This document shows positions 1-10,692 of a stretch of 64,000 bases of DNA, in pieces. The position numbers and the translations under genes are program-made. The notes beneath the pieces are model-generated. The model saw only the letters and a list, made by a program, of their open reading frames with translations, was not told the DNA's origin and searched no databases. Source of the DNA: Comamonas antarctica (GTDB taxonomy: Bacteria; Pseudomonadota; Gammaproteobacteria; Burkholderiales; Burkholderiaceae_C). Each line of letters starts with the position of its first letter. Within the stretch, counting starts at the first letter, position 1. Location: assembly GCF_013363755.1 (NCBI RefSeq), contig NZ_CP054840.1, forward strand, positions 3,031,501-3,095,500, given 5' to 3'.

Positions 1-283
1 GGTGTGCGATCTGTGCCTGGCTGCGGCGCGTGTCGCCGGACTGCGCCGGCGCGCGCGTGCCGGGCGGGCGCGGCGCATTGCGCGTTGCGCGCGCGGCCTG
101 CCCCTGCGGTGTCCGCGCCTGTGCCAGTTGCTGCGCTTCGGCGTCGGCCATCAATTGGTCGACATAGCGCGCGAAGTCGCCATCGGCCGGGCCGTCATAG
201 CCGACCTCGCTGGCCCGTCCCAGCGCATGGCGGCCAAAATGCGTGGCGTTGCGCCCGCGCAGTGCGTCTGTCCAAGCGCTCAT
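1..283 (-). CDS. hypothetical protein, C-terminus outside window
   Basis: An open frame starts with ATG at 283 and runs off the left edge (94 codons visible). Its ATG overlaps the coaBC stop as ATGA, so it is the next gene in the coaBC operon and translationally coupled to it. The visible protein begins [20 protein letters not shown] and becomes rich in Ala, Gln, Arg and Pro towards the edge, with no recognisable motif. I do not recognise the family. The overlap and the in-frame openness are what support it as real. Confidence 0.6.
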   Translation of the reverse strand, partial: MSAWTDALRGRNATHFGRHALGRASEVGYDGPADGDFARYVDQLMADAEAQQLAQARTPQGQAARATRNAPRPPGTRAPAQSGDTRRSQAQIAH

Positions 284-1524
284 GTGAGCACCTGCGAAAT
301 CATGGCGGCGGGGCGATGCAGGCGCTGCGCGATCTCGGCCACCAGTTGCTGCGCCAGCACGCGCTTGGAGGCCTGCGGCAGTTCGCGGTGGCCCTCGGCA
401 TCGACCAGCAGCAGCGCGTTGTCGTCCTGGCCGAACGTGGCCGGGCCGATGTTGCCGACCAGCAGCGGCACCTGCTTGCGCAGCCGCTTGGCCGTCGCGT
501 GCGCCAGCAGATCATGGCTTTCGGCGGCAAATCCGACGCAGTACAGCTGGCCGGCACGCGCGCGCGGCGACTGCGCGATGCGCGCCAGGATATCGGTGTT
601 CTCGACGAAGGCCAGCGTGGGCACCTCGCCCGAGCCGTCCTTCTTGATCTTCTGCTCCGAGGCCAGCGCCGGTCGCCAGTCGGCCACGGCAGCGGTGGCG
701 ATGAAGATGCTCGCGGCATCGGCCGATTGCTCGACGGCGCGCAGCATCTGCTCGGCCGACTGCACGTCGATGCGGCGCACGCCGCGCGGCGTGGGCAGCG
801 ACACCGGGCCCGCGACCAGCGTGACTTCGGCGCCGGCCTCGCGCGCCGCGCGCGCAATCGCAAAGCCCATCTTGCCGCTGGAGCGGTTGGTGATGCCGCG
901 CACCGGGTCGATGGCCTCGAAGGTCGGCCCGGCGGTGATCAGCAGATGCTGGCCCGCGAGCTGCTTGGCCGTGAAGAAGGCGCTCAGCTCCTGCATCAGC
1001 TCGGCCGGCTCGAGCATGCGGCCGTCGCCGGTCTCGCCGCAGGCCTGCTCGCCCGTGCCCACGCCCAGCACGGTCGCGCCATCGCGCACCACCTGGGCGA
1101 AATTGCGCTGGGTCGCGGGATGCACCCACATCTCGCGGTTCATGGCCGGCGCCAGCAGCAGCGGCACGCGCTCGATCGGCCGCGCCAGGCACAGCAGGCT
1201 CAGCAGCTCATCGGACCGCCCCTGCGCGAGCCGCGCCGCGAAATCGGCGCTGCACGGCGCGATCAGGATCGCATCGGCCTCGCGGCTGAGGTTGATGTGC
1301 GGCATGTTGTTATGCTCGCGCGCATCCCACTGCGAGCCATAGACCGTGCGGCCCGACAATGCCTGCATGGTCACGGGCGTGATGAACTGCTCGGCGGCCT
1401 CGGTCATGACGACCTGCACCGTCGCGCCGGCCTTGATCAGCAGCCGGCACAGCTCCGCCGACTTGTAACAAGCCACGCCTCCACTGAGGCCCAGAACCAG
1501 ATGTTTGCCTGCGAACTCTTTCAT
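280..1524 (-). CDS. coaBC: bifunctional phosphopantothenoylcysteine decarboxylase/phosphopantothenate--cysteine ligase
   Basis: This bifunctional enzyme makes 4'-phosphopantetheine from 4'-phosphopantothenate and cysteine in coenzyme A synthesis. At 414 aa it has the usual length. The N-terminal FMN-binding CoaC half shows the active-site His76 (MPHINLS), the PAMNREMW motif near 126-133 and the substrate clamp [10 protein letters not shown] at 161-170 with its Cys. The CoaB half begins near residue 190 with GPT.E.IDPVR.ITN.SSGKMG and contains the KKDG lysine pair. The ATG at 1524 lies 6 nt from a -10-like hexamer, so the message may be leaderless. It is divergent from pyrG, and its stop overlaps the start of the following gene. 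Confidence 0.97.
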   Translation of the reverse strand: MKEFAGKHLVLGLSGGVACYKSAELCRLLIKAGATVQVVMTEAAEQFITPVTMQALSGRTVYGSQWDAREHNNMPHINLSREADAILIAPCSADFAARLAQGRSDELLSLLCLARPIERVPLLLAPAMNREMWVHPATQRNFAQVVRDGATVLGVGTGEQACGETGDGRMLEPAELMQELSAFFTAKQLAGQHLLITAGPTFEAIDPVRGITNRSSGKMGFAIARAAREAGAEVTLVAGPVSLPTPRGVRRIDVQSAEQMLRAVEQSADAASIFIATAAVADWRPALASEQKIKKDGSGEVPTLAFVENTDILARIAQSPRARAGQLYCVGFAAESHDLLAHATAKRLRKQVPLLVGNIGPATFGQDDNALLLVDAEGHRELPQASKRVLAQQLVAEIAQRLHRPAAMISQVLT

Positions 1525-1530
1525 ACGGCG

Positions 1531-1559
1531 AATTTAGCAGACAAGGCCAAGCTTGGCAG
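1531..1559 (-). promoter_or_regulatory. candidate leaderless promoter of coaBC
   Basis: Reading the minus strand, CTGCCA (1559-1554) is separated by 17 nt from TAAATT (1536-1531), and the coaBC ATG follows 6 nt later. The hexamers match 4 of 6 bases of each sigma-70 consensus. No Shine-Dalgarno sequence fits between the -10 and the ATG, so transcription would start at or next to the start codon. This is inferred from sequence only. Confidence 0.5.
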
Positions 1560-1578
1560 GGTATATCGGCGTCAGCTC

Positions 1579-1608
1579 CGACAGACGAAATGGGCACGCA
1601 TCTATAAT
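1579..1608 (+). promoter_or_regulatory. candidate pyrG promoter
   Basis: A perfect TATAAT lies at 1603-1608. The best -35 at normal spacing is weak (CGACAG at 1579-1584, 18-nt spacer). If used, the pyrG message would begin near 1615 and carry a leader of about 185 nt containing the long palindrome at 1657-1763. Confidence 0.45.
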
Positions 1609-1656
1609 CCTTCTTTACCAACACCTATAAGGAAGCTCTGCGCAAATCATCGCGCC

Positions 1657-3457
<1,801 letters not shown>

Positions 3458-3481
3458 CCGTCCCGACAAAAGGAAACTCCC

Positions 3482-4339
3482 ATGAAACTCTGCGGCTTCG
3501 ACATCGGCCTGGACCAACGCTTCTTCCTCATTGCCGGACCCTGCGTGGTCGAGTCCGAACAGCTGCAGATGGACGTGGCCGGCCAGCTCAAGGAGATCAC
3601 CTCCGATCTGGGCATCAACTTCATCTTCAAGAGCAGCTTCGACAAGGCCAACCGTTCCTCGGGCGCGAGCTTTCGCGGCCCGGGCATGGAAAAAGGCCTG
3701 GAGATCCTCGCCAAGGTAAGGAAGGAACTCAACGTTCCGATCCTGACCGATGTGCACACCGTCGAGGAAGTGCCCTATGTGGCCAGCATCGTCGACATGC
3801 TGCAGACGCCGGCCTTCCTGTGCCGCCAGACGGATTTCATCCGCGCGGTGGCCCAGTCGGGCAAGCCGGTCAACATCAAGAAGGGCCAGTTCCTCGCGCC
3901 GCATGACATGAAGCATGTCATCGACAAGGCCCGTGCCGCGGCCAGGGAAGCCGGCCTGCCCGAGGACTCGTTCACCGCCTGCGAGCGCGGCGCGAGCTTC
4001 GGCTACAACAACCTGGTCAGCGACATGCGCTCGCTGGCCATCATGCGCGAGACCAATGCACCCGTGGTGTTCGACGCCACGCACAGCGTGCAGCTGCCCG
4101 GCGGCAACGGCGAGACCAGCGGCGGCATGCGCGAGATGGTGCCGGTGCTGTCGCGCGCGGCCGTGGCCGTGGGCGTGGCGGGCCTGTTCATGGAGACCCA
4201 CCCCGATCCGTGCAACGCGCTGTCCGACGGCCCGAACGCCGTGCCGCTCAAGCACATGCGCGCGCTGCTGGAGACGCTGGTCGCGCTCGATGACGTGACC
4301 AAGCGCAACGGCTTCCTCGAAAACCAGTTCGGAGCCTGA
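3482..4339 (+). CDS. kdsA: 3-deoxy-8-phosphooctulonate (KDO-8-P) synthase
   Basis: KDO-8-P synthase condenses arabinose 5-phosphate with phosphoenolpyruvate to make the precursor of KDO for the lipopolysaccharide inner core. The 285-aa length fits the family. Visible hallmarks are IAGPCVVES near the N-terminus, the [11 protein letters not shown] segment that binds [18 protein letters not shown] and the C-terminal METHPDP motif. AAGGAAACTCCC precedes the ATG as a ribosome-binding site. It lies between pyrG and a DUF1330 gene with short gaps, so it probably belongs to one operon running on to eno. Confidence 0.97.
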   Translation: MKLCGFDIGLDQRFFLIAGPCVVESEQLQMDVAGQLKEITSDLGINFIFKSSFDKANRSSGASFRGPGMEKGLEILAKVRKELNVPILTDVHTVEEVPYVASIVDMLQTPAFLCRQTDFIRAVAQSGKPVNIKKGQFLAPHDMKHVIDKARAAAREAGLPEDSFTACERGASFGYNNLVSDMRSLAIMRETNAPVVFDATHSVQLPGGNGETSGGMREMVPVLSRAAVAVGVAGLFMETHPDPCNALSDGPNAVPLKHMRALLETLVALDDVTKRNGFLENQFGA

Positions 4340-4341
4340 AC

Positions 4342-4632
4342 ATGGCCAGCGGCTACATCATTGCATCGGTCGATGTCACGAACCCCGAACAATACGCCGA
4401 TTACCGCAAGTGGAGCACCCAGGCCATGCAGGCGCATGGCGCCGAGGTCTGCGTGCGCGGCGGCGAGGTCAAGATGCTCGAAGGCGACTGGAACCCGGGC
4501 CGCGTCGTCGTGCTGAAGTTCGCGAGCTTCGAGGCCGCGCAGGCGTTCTATGATTCGCCCGAATATCTAACGGCGCGCGAAGCGCGCGCCGGTGCCGCCA
4601 TCATGCGCATGGTTTGCGTCGAGGGCGTCTGA
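4342..4632 (+). CDS. DUF1330 family protein
   Basis: This is a 96-aa protein of the DUF1330 type, a dimeric alpha/beta-barrel fold of unknown biochemical role. The sequence shows the usual pattern: an N-terminal strand (YIIASVDVTNPEQYADY), a central gly-rich turn, a GDWNPGRVVVLKF strand, and the SFEAAQAFYDSPEY helix that typifies the family. It starts 2 nt after the kdsA stop, so it is translationally linked to kdsA, and eno follows after 66 nt. Nothing in the sequence indicates a substrate. Confidence 0.9.
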   Translation: MASGYIIASVDVTNPEQYADYRKWSTQAMQAHGAEVCVRGGEVKMLEGDWNPGRVVVLKFASFEAAQAFYDSPEYLTAREARAGAAIMRMVCVEGV

Positions 4633-5985
<1,353 letters not shown>

Positions 5986-5992
5986 GCCGCCT

Positions 5993-6023
5993 GGCCGCGC
6001 CCGGGTCCATCCCGGGCGCGGCC
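5993..6023 (+). terminator. strong GC hairpin between eno and ftsB
   Basis: A perfect 13-bp stem, GGCCGCGCCCGGG (5993-6005) with CCCGGGCGCGGCC (6011-6023), encloses a 5-nt loop and starts 7 nt after the eno stop. There is no T run after it, so it is not a classic rho-independent terminator. It may stabilise the eno 3' end or attenuate reading into ftsB. Confidence 0.55.
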
Positions 6024-6048
6024 CATGCAACGCTTCCGATAACCGCCC

Positions 6049-6327
6049 ATGGTCAATCGCATCGTCCCGCTGGTTCTGCTGGTGCTTCTTGCTGCCGTGC
6101 ATGCGCAGCTGTGGCTGGGCCACGGCAGCGTTGCCTACGTGCAGGAGCTGCATGCGCAGATTGCCGAACAGAATGCCGCCAATGCACTGGTGCGGCATGA
6201 GAACGAGCGGCTGCAGGTCGAGGTCAACGACCTGAAGAACGGCCTGGAAATGGTCGAGGCCAAGGCCCGCAGCGAACTGGGCATGCTCAAGCCCAACGAG
6301 ATCTTCGTGCAGGTCATGCACCGCTGA
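6049..6327 (+). CDS. ftsB: cell division protein FtsB
   Basis: FtsB is a small bitopic membrane protein that joins FtsL and FtsQ in the divisome. The 92-aa sequence has a short cytoplasmic start, one transmembrane segment (residues about 4-21, IVPLVLLVLLAAVHAQLWLG) and then a periplasmic coiled coil with heptads through QELHAQIAEQNAANALVRHENERL. The C-terminal half carries the family's NGLEMVEAKARSELGMLKPNEIF motif. Its position right after eno is the standard gammaproteobacterial and betaproteobacterial arrangement. Confidence 0.95.
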   Translation: MVNRIVPLVLLVLLAAVHAQLWLGHGSVAYVQELHAQIAEQNAANALVRHENERLQVEVNDLKNGLEMVEAKARSELGMLKPNEIFVQVMHR

Positions 6328-6337
6328 CCCGCATCCC

Positions 6338-6811
6338 ATGGCGCCCGATCCGCTTGCCGCCGTGGTGCATGTGCTCGGCGCGCGCCACAGCGGCGCCGAA
6401 GCGCTCTGCGCCGACCTGGCGCACAGCCTGCCCCGCTACACCGTCCTGAATGCCAGCCCCGAATGGCTGGATGCGGCACCGCCGCGCGCGCTGCCCGTGT
6501 CAGGCCGGCACTGCTGGCTGCTGTGCGGGCTGGACCTGGAATGTCCGGCGCCGGAGCAGCATTGGCAGCAAGCCGAGGATGCGGCGCTGCGCGCGCAGCT
6601 CGCGCGCGCCGGCCTGGTGTTTCGCATGGTCTATGGCATGACGCCGCAGCAGCGGCTGGCGCAGGCGCTGCAGGCGATTGACGCCGTCGCTCCCTGCGAA
6701 GCCACGGCCCTGCACCGCGCGAGTGCGGCGAGCCAGCGGCTGCGGCCGATGTGCGAGCAGTGCAGCGATCCGGATTGCGAAAGACGGCTGTTCAGCGCTT
6801 TAGGTCGCTGA
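6338..6811 (+). CDS. hypothetical protein with C-terminal cysteine cluster
   Basis: This 157-aa protein begins 10 nt after ftsB and is probably in the same transcript. I do not recognise it. The N-terminal 60 residues (VVHVLGARHSGAEALCADLA) look like an alpha/beta start with a possible nucleotide-type loop, but no intact P-loop is present. The middle is Ala/Gln-rich and helical. The C-terminus has a compact cluster, CEQCSDPDCE at 139-148, which could bind a metal. There is no signal peptide or membrane segment. It ends before a palindromic repeat that separates it from the convergent hslO gene. Confidence 0.75.
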   Translation: MAPDPLAAVVHVLGARHSGAEALCADLAHSLPRYTVLNASPEWLDAAPPRALPVSGRHCWLLCGLDLECPAPEQHWQQAEDAALRAQLARAGLVFRMVYGMTPQQRLAQALQAIDAVAPCEATALHRASAASQRLRPMCEQCSDPDCERRLFSALGR

Positions 6812-6863
6812 GGCCCGGTGACGGGAGCCTTGGCGGTCCCGCTGTCTTTCACTGGCGCGCAGG

Positions 6864-6896
6864 CCGTTCATCCTTCGACGGGCTCAGGATGAACGG
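6864..6896. repeat. REP-like palindrome between convergent genes
   Basis: CCGTTCATCC (6864-6873) and GGATGAACGG (6887-6896) form a perfect 10-bp stem around the 13-nt loop TTCGACGGGCTCA. The core resembles a motif I recall as scattered between genes in many Burkholderiales genomes. It lies in the 109-bp gap between a plus gene and hslO on the minus strand and could end both transcripts. It has no T run. Confidence 0.6.
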
Positions 6897-6920
6897 TGGC
6901 AAAGGCGCCAGGTTTTTGCC

Positions 6921-7919
6921 TTACTGCACCGCCGCCGAACTCGGCGGCTGCTTGCCGGCTTCGGTGAACAACTGCGCCGCATCGATGGGATCGAAACGGT
7001 ACTGCTGGCCGCAGAATTCGCAGCCGACCTCGATCTGGCCCTGCTCCTGCACGATGCCCTCGATCTCGTCGAGTCCCAGCGTGCGCAGCATGCCGGCCAC
7101 GCGTTCGCGGCTGCAGCTGCAGGCAAAGCGCGGCGCGGTGTCGTGTTGCTGGGGTTCGAAGCGCACCAGCTTCTCCTCCCAGAACAGGCGGCGCAGGATG
7201 GTGTCGACGTCCAGCGTCAGCAACTCCTCGCGCGTCAGGCTCGATGCCAGCGTGGCAATGCGGTTGTACTCCTCGTTCAGGCCGATCTGGTCATGGCCCG
7301 CTTCGGCGCTCTCCGTCGCCGCGGCCAGGTTGGCTTCGCCCTTGACCGGCATGCGCTGCACCAGCAGGCCCGCGGCCACCTGGTCGTTGGCGGCCAGCAC
7401 CAGCACGGTGTCGAGCTGCTCGGACTGCAGCATGTAGAACTGCAGCGCATCGGACAGGCGCTCGAAGCGCCGGCCCTGCGCATCTTCGAGCGGCACCACG
7501 CCCTGGTAGGGCTGCTGGCCGGGCTGGCGGTCCTTGGGGTCGAGCGTGATCGCGCAGCGCCCGCCACCCGCGACATTGAGCAGGTCGGCGAGGTTGGCGT
7601 TGTCGCCCACCGGCTGCTCGCTGCGCACGGTGGCCGTGGCGCGCAGGCTCAGGTCGGGCTGGACTTCGGTCACGGCCAGCTTGACCGGGCCGTCGCCGAA
7701 CACCTGCATGACCAGCGCGCCATTGAACTTGATGTTCGACTGCATCAGCACGCCGGCCGCCGCCATCTCGCCGAGCAGCGCCTGCACCGGCGGCGCATAG
7801 GCGCCGGTTTCGCTGTTGCTCGCGCGGCGCGCGAGGATTTCGGTCCAGGCGTCGGTCAGGCGCACGATCATGCCGCGCACCGGCAGGCCATCGAAAAGGA
7901 ATTTGTGGAGTTCAGACAC
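6921..7919 (-). CDS. hslO: Hsp33 redox-regulated molecular chaperone
   Basis: Hsp33 is a cytoplasmic holdase activated when its zinc site is oxidised, protecting proteins during oxidative unfolding. The 332-aa sequence is slightly longer than E. coli Hsp33. It shows the family start MSELHKFLFDGLPVRGMIVRL and the C-terminal zinc centre with its four cysteines as CSC and CEFC, spaced by about 30 residues. A gamma-carbonic-anhydrase-like gene ends 29 nt upstream on the same strand, so the two may share a promoter. It faces the preceding plus-strand genes across the REP-like palindrome. Confidence 0.95.
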   Translation of the reverse strand: MSELHKFLFDGLPVRGMIVRLTDAWTEILARRASNSETGAYAPPVQALLGEMAAAGVLMQSNIKFNGALVMQVFGDGPVKLAVTEVQPDLSLRATATVRSEQPVGDNANLADLLNVAGGGRCAITLDPKDRQPGQQPYQGVVPLEDAQGRRFERLSDALQFYMLQSEQLDTVLVLAANDQVAAGLLVQRMPVKGEANLAAATESAEAGHDQIGLNEEYNRIATLASSLTREELLTLDVDTILRRLFWEEKLVRFEPQQHDTAPRFACSCSRERVAGMLRTLGLDEIEGIVQEQGQIEVGCEFCGQQYRFDPIDAAQLFTEAGKQPPSSAAVQ

Positions 7920-7948
7920 GCAGGAGTTCCTGAAAAAAGGCCCGGTTG

Positions 7949-8473
7949 TCAGCCGAGCTTGCGCAAGCCGCCCTTGTAGCGGCGCGCATTGTCAATGTAA
8001 TGCTGCGCACTCTGGCGCAGCCCTTCAATCTGTTCGGGGCTCAGTTCGCGCACCGCCTTCGCGGGGCTGCCGATGATCATCGAGCCGTCGGGAAATTCCT
8101 TGCCTTCGGTGACCAGCGCGCCCGCGCCGACCAGGCAGTTGCGGCCGATCTTCGCGCCATTGAGCACCACCGCGCCAATGCCGATCAGCGACTCGTCGCC
8201 GATGGTGCAGCCGTGCAGCATGACCTGGTGGCCCACCGTGACGCGCTCGCCCACGACCAGTGGCTTGCCCGGATCGGCGTGCAGCACGCTGCCGTCCTGG
8301 ATGTTGGTGCCCGCGCCGATCCGCAGGTTGGAGGTATCGCCGCGCAGCACGCTGCCAAACCAGATGCTCACGTCCTCGGCCAGCGTCACATCGCCGATCA
8401 CCTGGGCGCTGTCGGCCACCCAGGCGGAATCGGCCATTTGCGGCGCACGGCCGTCGAGTTCATAGATCGCCAT
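7949..8473 (-). CDS. gamma-carbonic anhydrase-like hexapeptide-repeat protein
   Basis: This 174-aa protein belongs to the left-handed beta-helix, YrdA/PaaY-like branch of gamma carbonic anhydrases. Isoleucine-patch hexapeptides run from about residue 20 to 130 ([52 protein letters not shown]). The histidines expected to bind metal are present in VLHAD, VGHQV and MLHGC. Activity cannot be told from sequence, since many members have no measured hydratase activity. It lies upstream of hslO on the minus strand and is divergent from the DUF455 gene. Confidence 0.9.
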   Translation of the reverse strand: MAIYELDGRAPQMADSAWVADSAQVIGDVTLAEDVSIWFGSVLRGDTSNLRIGAGTNIQDGSVLHADPGKPLVVGERVTVGHQVMLHGCTIGDESLIGIGAVVLNGAKIGRNCLVGAGALVTEGKEFPDGSMIIGSPAKAVRELSPEQIEGLRQSAQHYIDNARRYKGGLRKLG

Positions 8474-8503
8474 CGGGTTTGTCTCCGTTTGTTCTGTGAA
8501 AAC

Positions 8504-8509
8504 TAGAAT
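8504..8509 (+). promoter_or_regulatory. -10 hexamer directly before the DUF455 gene
   Basis: TAGAAT lies 7 nt before the ATG at 8517 with no Shine-Dalgarno sequence between, the layout of a leaderless transcript. The -35 is not clear; TTGTCT at 8479-8484 would need a 19-nt spacer. Confidence 0.5.
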
Positions 8510-8516
8510 TGTAGGG

Positions 8517-9317
8517 ATGGAGTTACGTCACCGCGCCCTTGAGGCCTTATGCCTTGCCGACCCCGAGCACAAAGCCCGCCAGACGCTGCATATGCATGCG
8601 CAGCAGGATTTTTCAATAGACCCGGATGTGGAACTCGCGCCCGCGCCGGGCACGGTACTGCCTGGCCACCCCGAGCGCCCCGAATTGCGCGTGCACACCG
8701 AAATGGCGCGGCGCTCGCCGGCCACGCCGCTGGGGCGCGCGGTGCTGATGCATGCGATCGCGCATATCGAATACAACGCCATCAACCTGGCGCTCGACGC
8801 GATCTGGCGTTTTCCCGGCATGCCCGAGGACTTCTACCGCGACTGGCTGCGCGTCGCGGCCGAGGAGGCCAAGCATTTCAACCTGCTGCGCGCGCATTTG
8901 CAAAGCCACGGCCATGACTACGGCGACTTTCCCGCGCACCAGGGCCAGTGGACGATGTGCGAGAAGACCAAGGACGACATCGTCGCCCGCATGGCCCTGG
9001 TGCCGCGCACCATGGAGGCGCGCGGGCTGGACGCCACGCCGCAGATCCAGGCCAAGCTGCGCCAGGTCGGCACCGACGATGCGCTGGCCGCGGTCGCCAT
9101 TCTCGACGTGATCCTGCGCGAGGAAGTCGGCCATGTGGCCATAGGCAACCACTGGTACCGCTGGCTCTGCGCGCGCGACGGGCTCGATCCGGAAAGCCAC
9201 TTTGTCGAGCTTATGCACCGGTATGCGGCGCCGCGCCTGCGCCCGCCCTTCAACACCGCGGCCCGGCGCGCCGCGGGCTTCAGCGAGAACGAGTTGCGCT
9301 GGCTGGAACAAACCTGA
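8517..9317 (+). CDS. DUF455 ferritin-like domain protein
   Basis: The ATG at 8517 gives 266 aa. The protein matches DUF455, a four-helix ferritin-like family. Carboxylate/histidine metal-ligand motifs are visible: [27 protein letters not shown], and [15 protein letters not shown] in later helices, the EXXH pattern of di-iron proteins. The biological substrate is unknown. An in-frame GTG 21 nt upstream (8496) is less likely because it overlaps the -10 hexamer. It is divergent from the carbonic-anhydrase-like gene and is followed by the two EAL-HDOD genes. Confidence 0.9.
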   Translation: MELRHRALEALCLADPEHKARQTLHMHAQQDFSIDPDVELAPAPGTVLPGHPERPELRVHTEMARRSPATPLGRAVLMHAIAHIEYNAINLALDAIWRFPGMPEDFYRDWLRVAAEEAKHFNLLRAHLQSHGHDYGDFPAHQGQWTMCEKTKDDIVARMALVPRTMEARGLDATPQIQAKLRQVGTDDALAAVAILDVILREEVGHVAIGNHWYRWLCARDGLDPESHFVELMHRYAAPRLRPPFNTAARRAAGFSENELRWLEQT

Positions 9318-9398
9318 CGGTTCGGCCACCAATGCGTACAGGCGGGGCACTTGTTCCTACAATCAACGCGCACGGGCAACGGCCCGCGCTGGCCTTGT

Positions 9399-9404
9399 TA
9401 GATT
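9399..9404 (+). promoter_or_regulatory. -10 hexamer before the first EAL-HDOD gene
   Basis: TAGATT ends 7 nt before the ATG at 9412, again without a ribosome-binding site. A second -10-like TACAAT occurs at about 9358. Either could serve, but the closer one would give a leaderless message. Confidence 0.35.
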
Positions 9405-9411
9405 GCGATTC

Positions 9412-10659
9412 ATGATCCCACCGTCGACCGCCCCCGCTTCTGCCGCGCCGTTGATTGCCCGGCAGTCCATCGTCAACCACCTGCAGCAGGTGGTGGGCTA
9501 CGAGCTGTTCAACCGCTCGCGCACGTCCGCGCTGCATACCGCGGCTTCCGACGTGCTGCTGGTGTTCACCGCGCTGTCGCATGTGGGCACCGAGGATATC
9601 GTCGGCACCAAGCTGCTGTTCGTGAACTGCACCCATGAGAGCCTGGCCGGCGGCCATCTGGACCTGCTGAACCCGGCGCAGATGGTGCTGGAGATTCCGC
9701 CGCTCGGCCATGCCGCGCAGGAGGAGGTCGCGGCGCGCCTGCCTATCCTGGCGCAGCTGCGGGCCCAGGGCTTTCGCCTGGCGTTCGACCACAGCGTGCT
9801 CGACTCGGCCTACGCGCCCTGGCTGCAGCTCGCCGACTACATCAAGCTCGACCTGTCGGCGCTGCCGCTCGACCAGCTCGCGGTGCTGGTGCAGTACGCC
9901 CGGCGCCATACCCAGGCCCAGCTGATCGCGGAGAAGGTCGAAACCCGGCAGCACTATGAAACGGCGATCCGCCACGGCGTGCAGCTGTTCCAGGGCTATC
10001 TGTTTGCGCGCCCGTCCGAAGTCCACACCCAGTTGCTGCCGCCGGCGCAGGCCCACATCATCGAACTCATCAACCTGCTGCGCCAGCAGGCCAGCACCGA
10101 GGCCATCGAGGAGGTGCTGAAGAAGGACGCGGGCCTGGCCTTCAACCTGATGCGCATGATCAACTCGGCGGGCTTCGGGCTGCGCCGCGAGGTCAGCTCG
10201 TTCCGCGAGGCGGTGATGATCCTCGGGTTGCGCAAGCTGTTTCGCTGGGCCGCGCTGCTGTTCACGGCCACGCGCGATGGCGGCGCGCCGCCTGCCGTCT
10301 GCCAGACGGCGGTGGTGCGTGGACGGCTCATGGAACTGCTCGCGCTCGAAGCCGGCATGGGTGCGGAGCAGGCCGACCAGGCCTTCGTGACCGGCCTGTT
10401 CTCGCTGCTCGACGCGATGCTGCCGCTGCCACTGGCCTCCGCACTGGCGTTGATCAGCGTGCCCGAGCCCGTGTCGGCCGCGCTGCTCCAGGGCGAAGGC
10501 CCGCTGGCCCTGCTGCTGACACTGGCCAAGGCCTGCGAGTCCAGCGACGACGCGGCCTTCGACCAGGCCGCGCGCAGCCTGGCATTGAGCAGTACCCAGA
10601 TCAACGGCGCGCACCTGCAGGCGCTGGCCTGGACCGACCATCTGACCGATCCGCTTTGA
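9412..10659 (+). CDS. degenerate EAL domain plus HDOD domain protein (first tandem copy)
   Basis: This 415-aa protein has an N-terminal EAL-like half (about 15-210) and a C-terminal HDOD half (about 215-400), the layout of YuxH/CdgJ-type signalling proteins. EAL landmarks survive only in part: GYELFNR replaces the EAL signature, FVNCT and IKLDLS remain, AEKVET and FQGYLFARP are recognisable, but the DDFG loop reads AFDHS. It is therefore probably not an active cyclic-di-GMP phosphodiesterase and may bind partners instead. The HDOD half lacks a full HD pair. The ATG at 9412 was chosen because upstream frame overlaps the DUF455 gene. Confidence 0.88.
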   Translation: MIPPSTAPASAAPLIARQSIVNHLQQVVGYELFNRSRTSALHTAASDVLLVFTALSHVGTEDIVGTKLLFVNCTHESLAGGHLDLLNPAQMVLEIPPLGHAAQEEVAARLPILAQLRAQGFRLAFDHSVLDSAYAPWLQLADYIKLDLSALPLDQLAVLVQYARRHTQAQLIAEKVETRQHYETAIRHGVQLFQGYLFARPSEVHTQLLPPAQAHIIELINLLRQQASTEAIEEVLKKDAGLAFNLMRMINSAGFGLRREVSSFREAVMILGLRKLFRWAALLFTATRDGGAPPAVCQTAVVRGRLMELLALEAGMGAEQADQAFVTGLFSLLDAMLPLPLASALALISVPEPVSAALLQGEGPLALLLTLAKACESSDDAAFDQAARSLALSSTQINGAHLQALAWTDHLTDPL

Positions 10660-10686
10660 CCCTACGCCCCCACTTCACTCCATAAT
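10656..10686 (+). promoter_or_regulatory. candidate promoter of the second EAL-HDOD gene
   Basis: TTGACC (10656-10661) overlaps the end of the first copy and CATAAT (10681-10686) lies 6 nt before the ATG at 10693. The 19-nt spacer is long. No ribosome-binding site is present, so this is another leaderless candidate. Confidence 0.4.
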
Positions 10687-10692
10687 CTTCCA

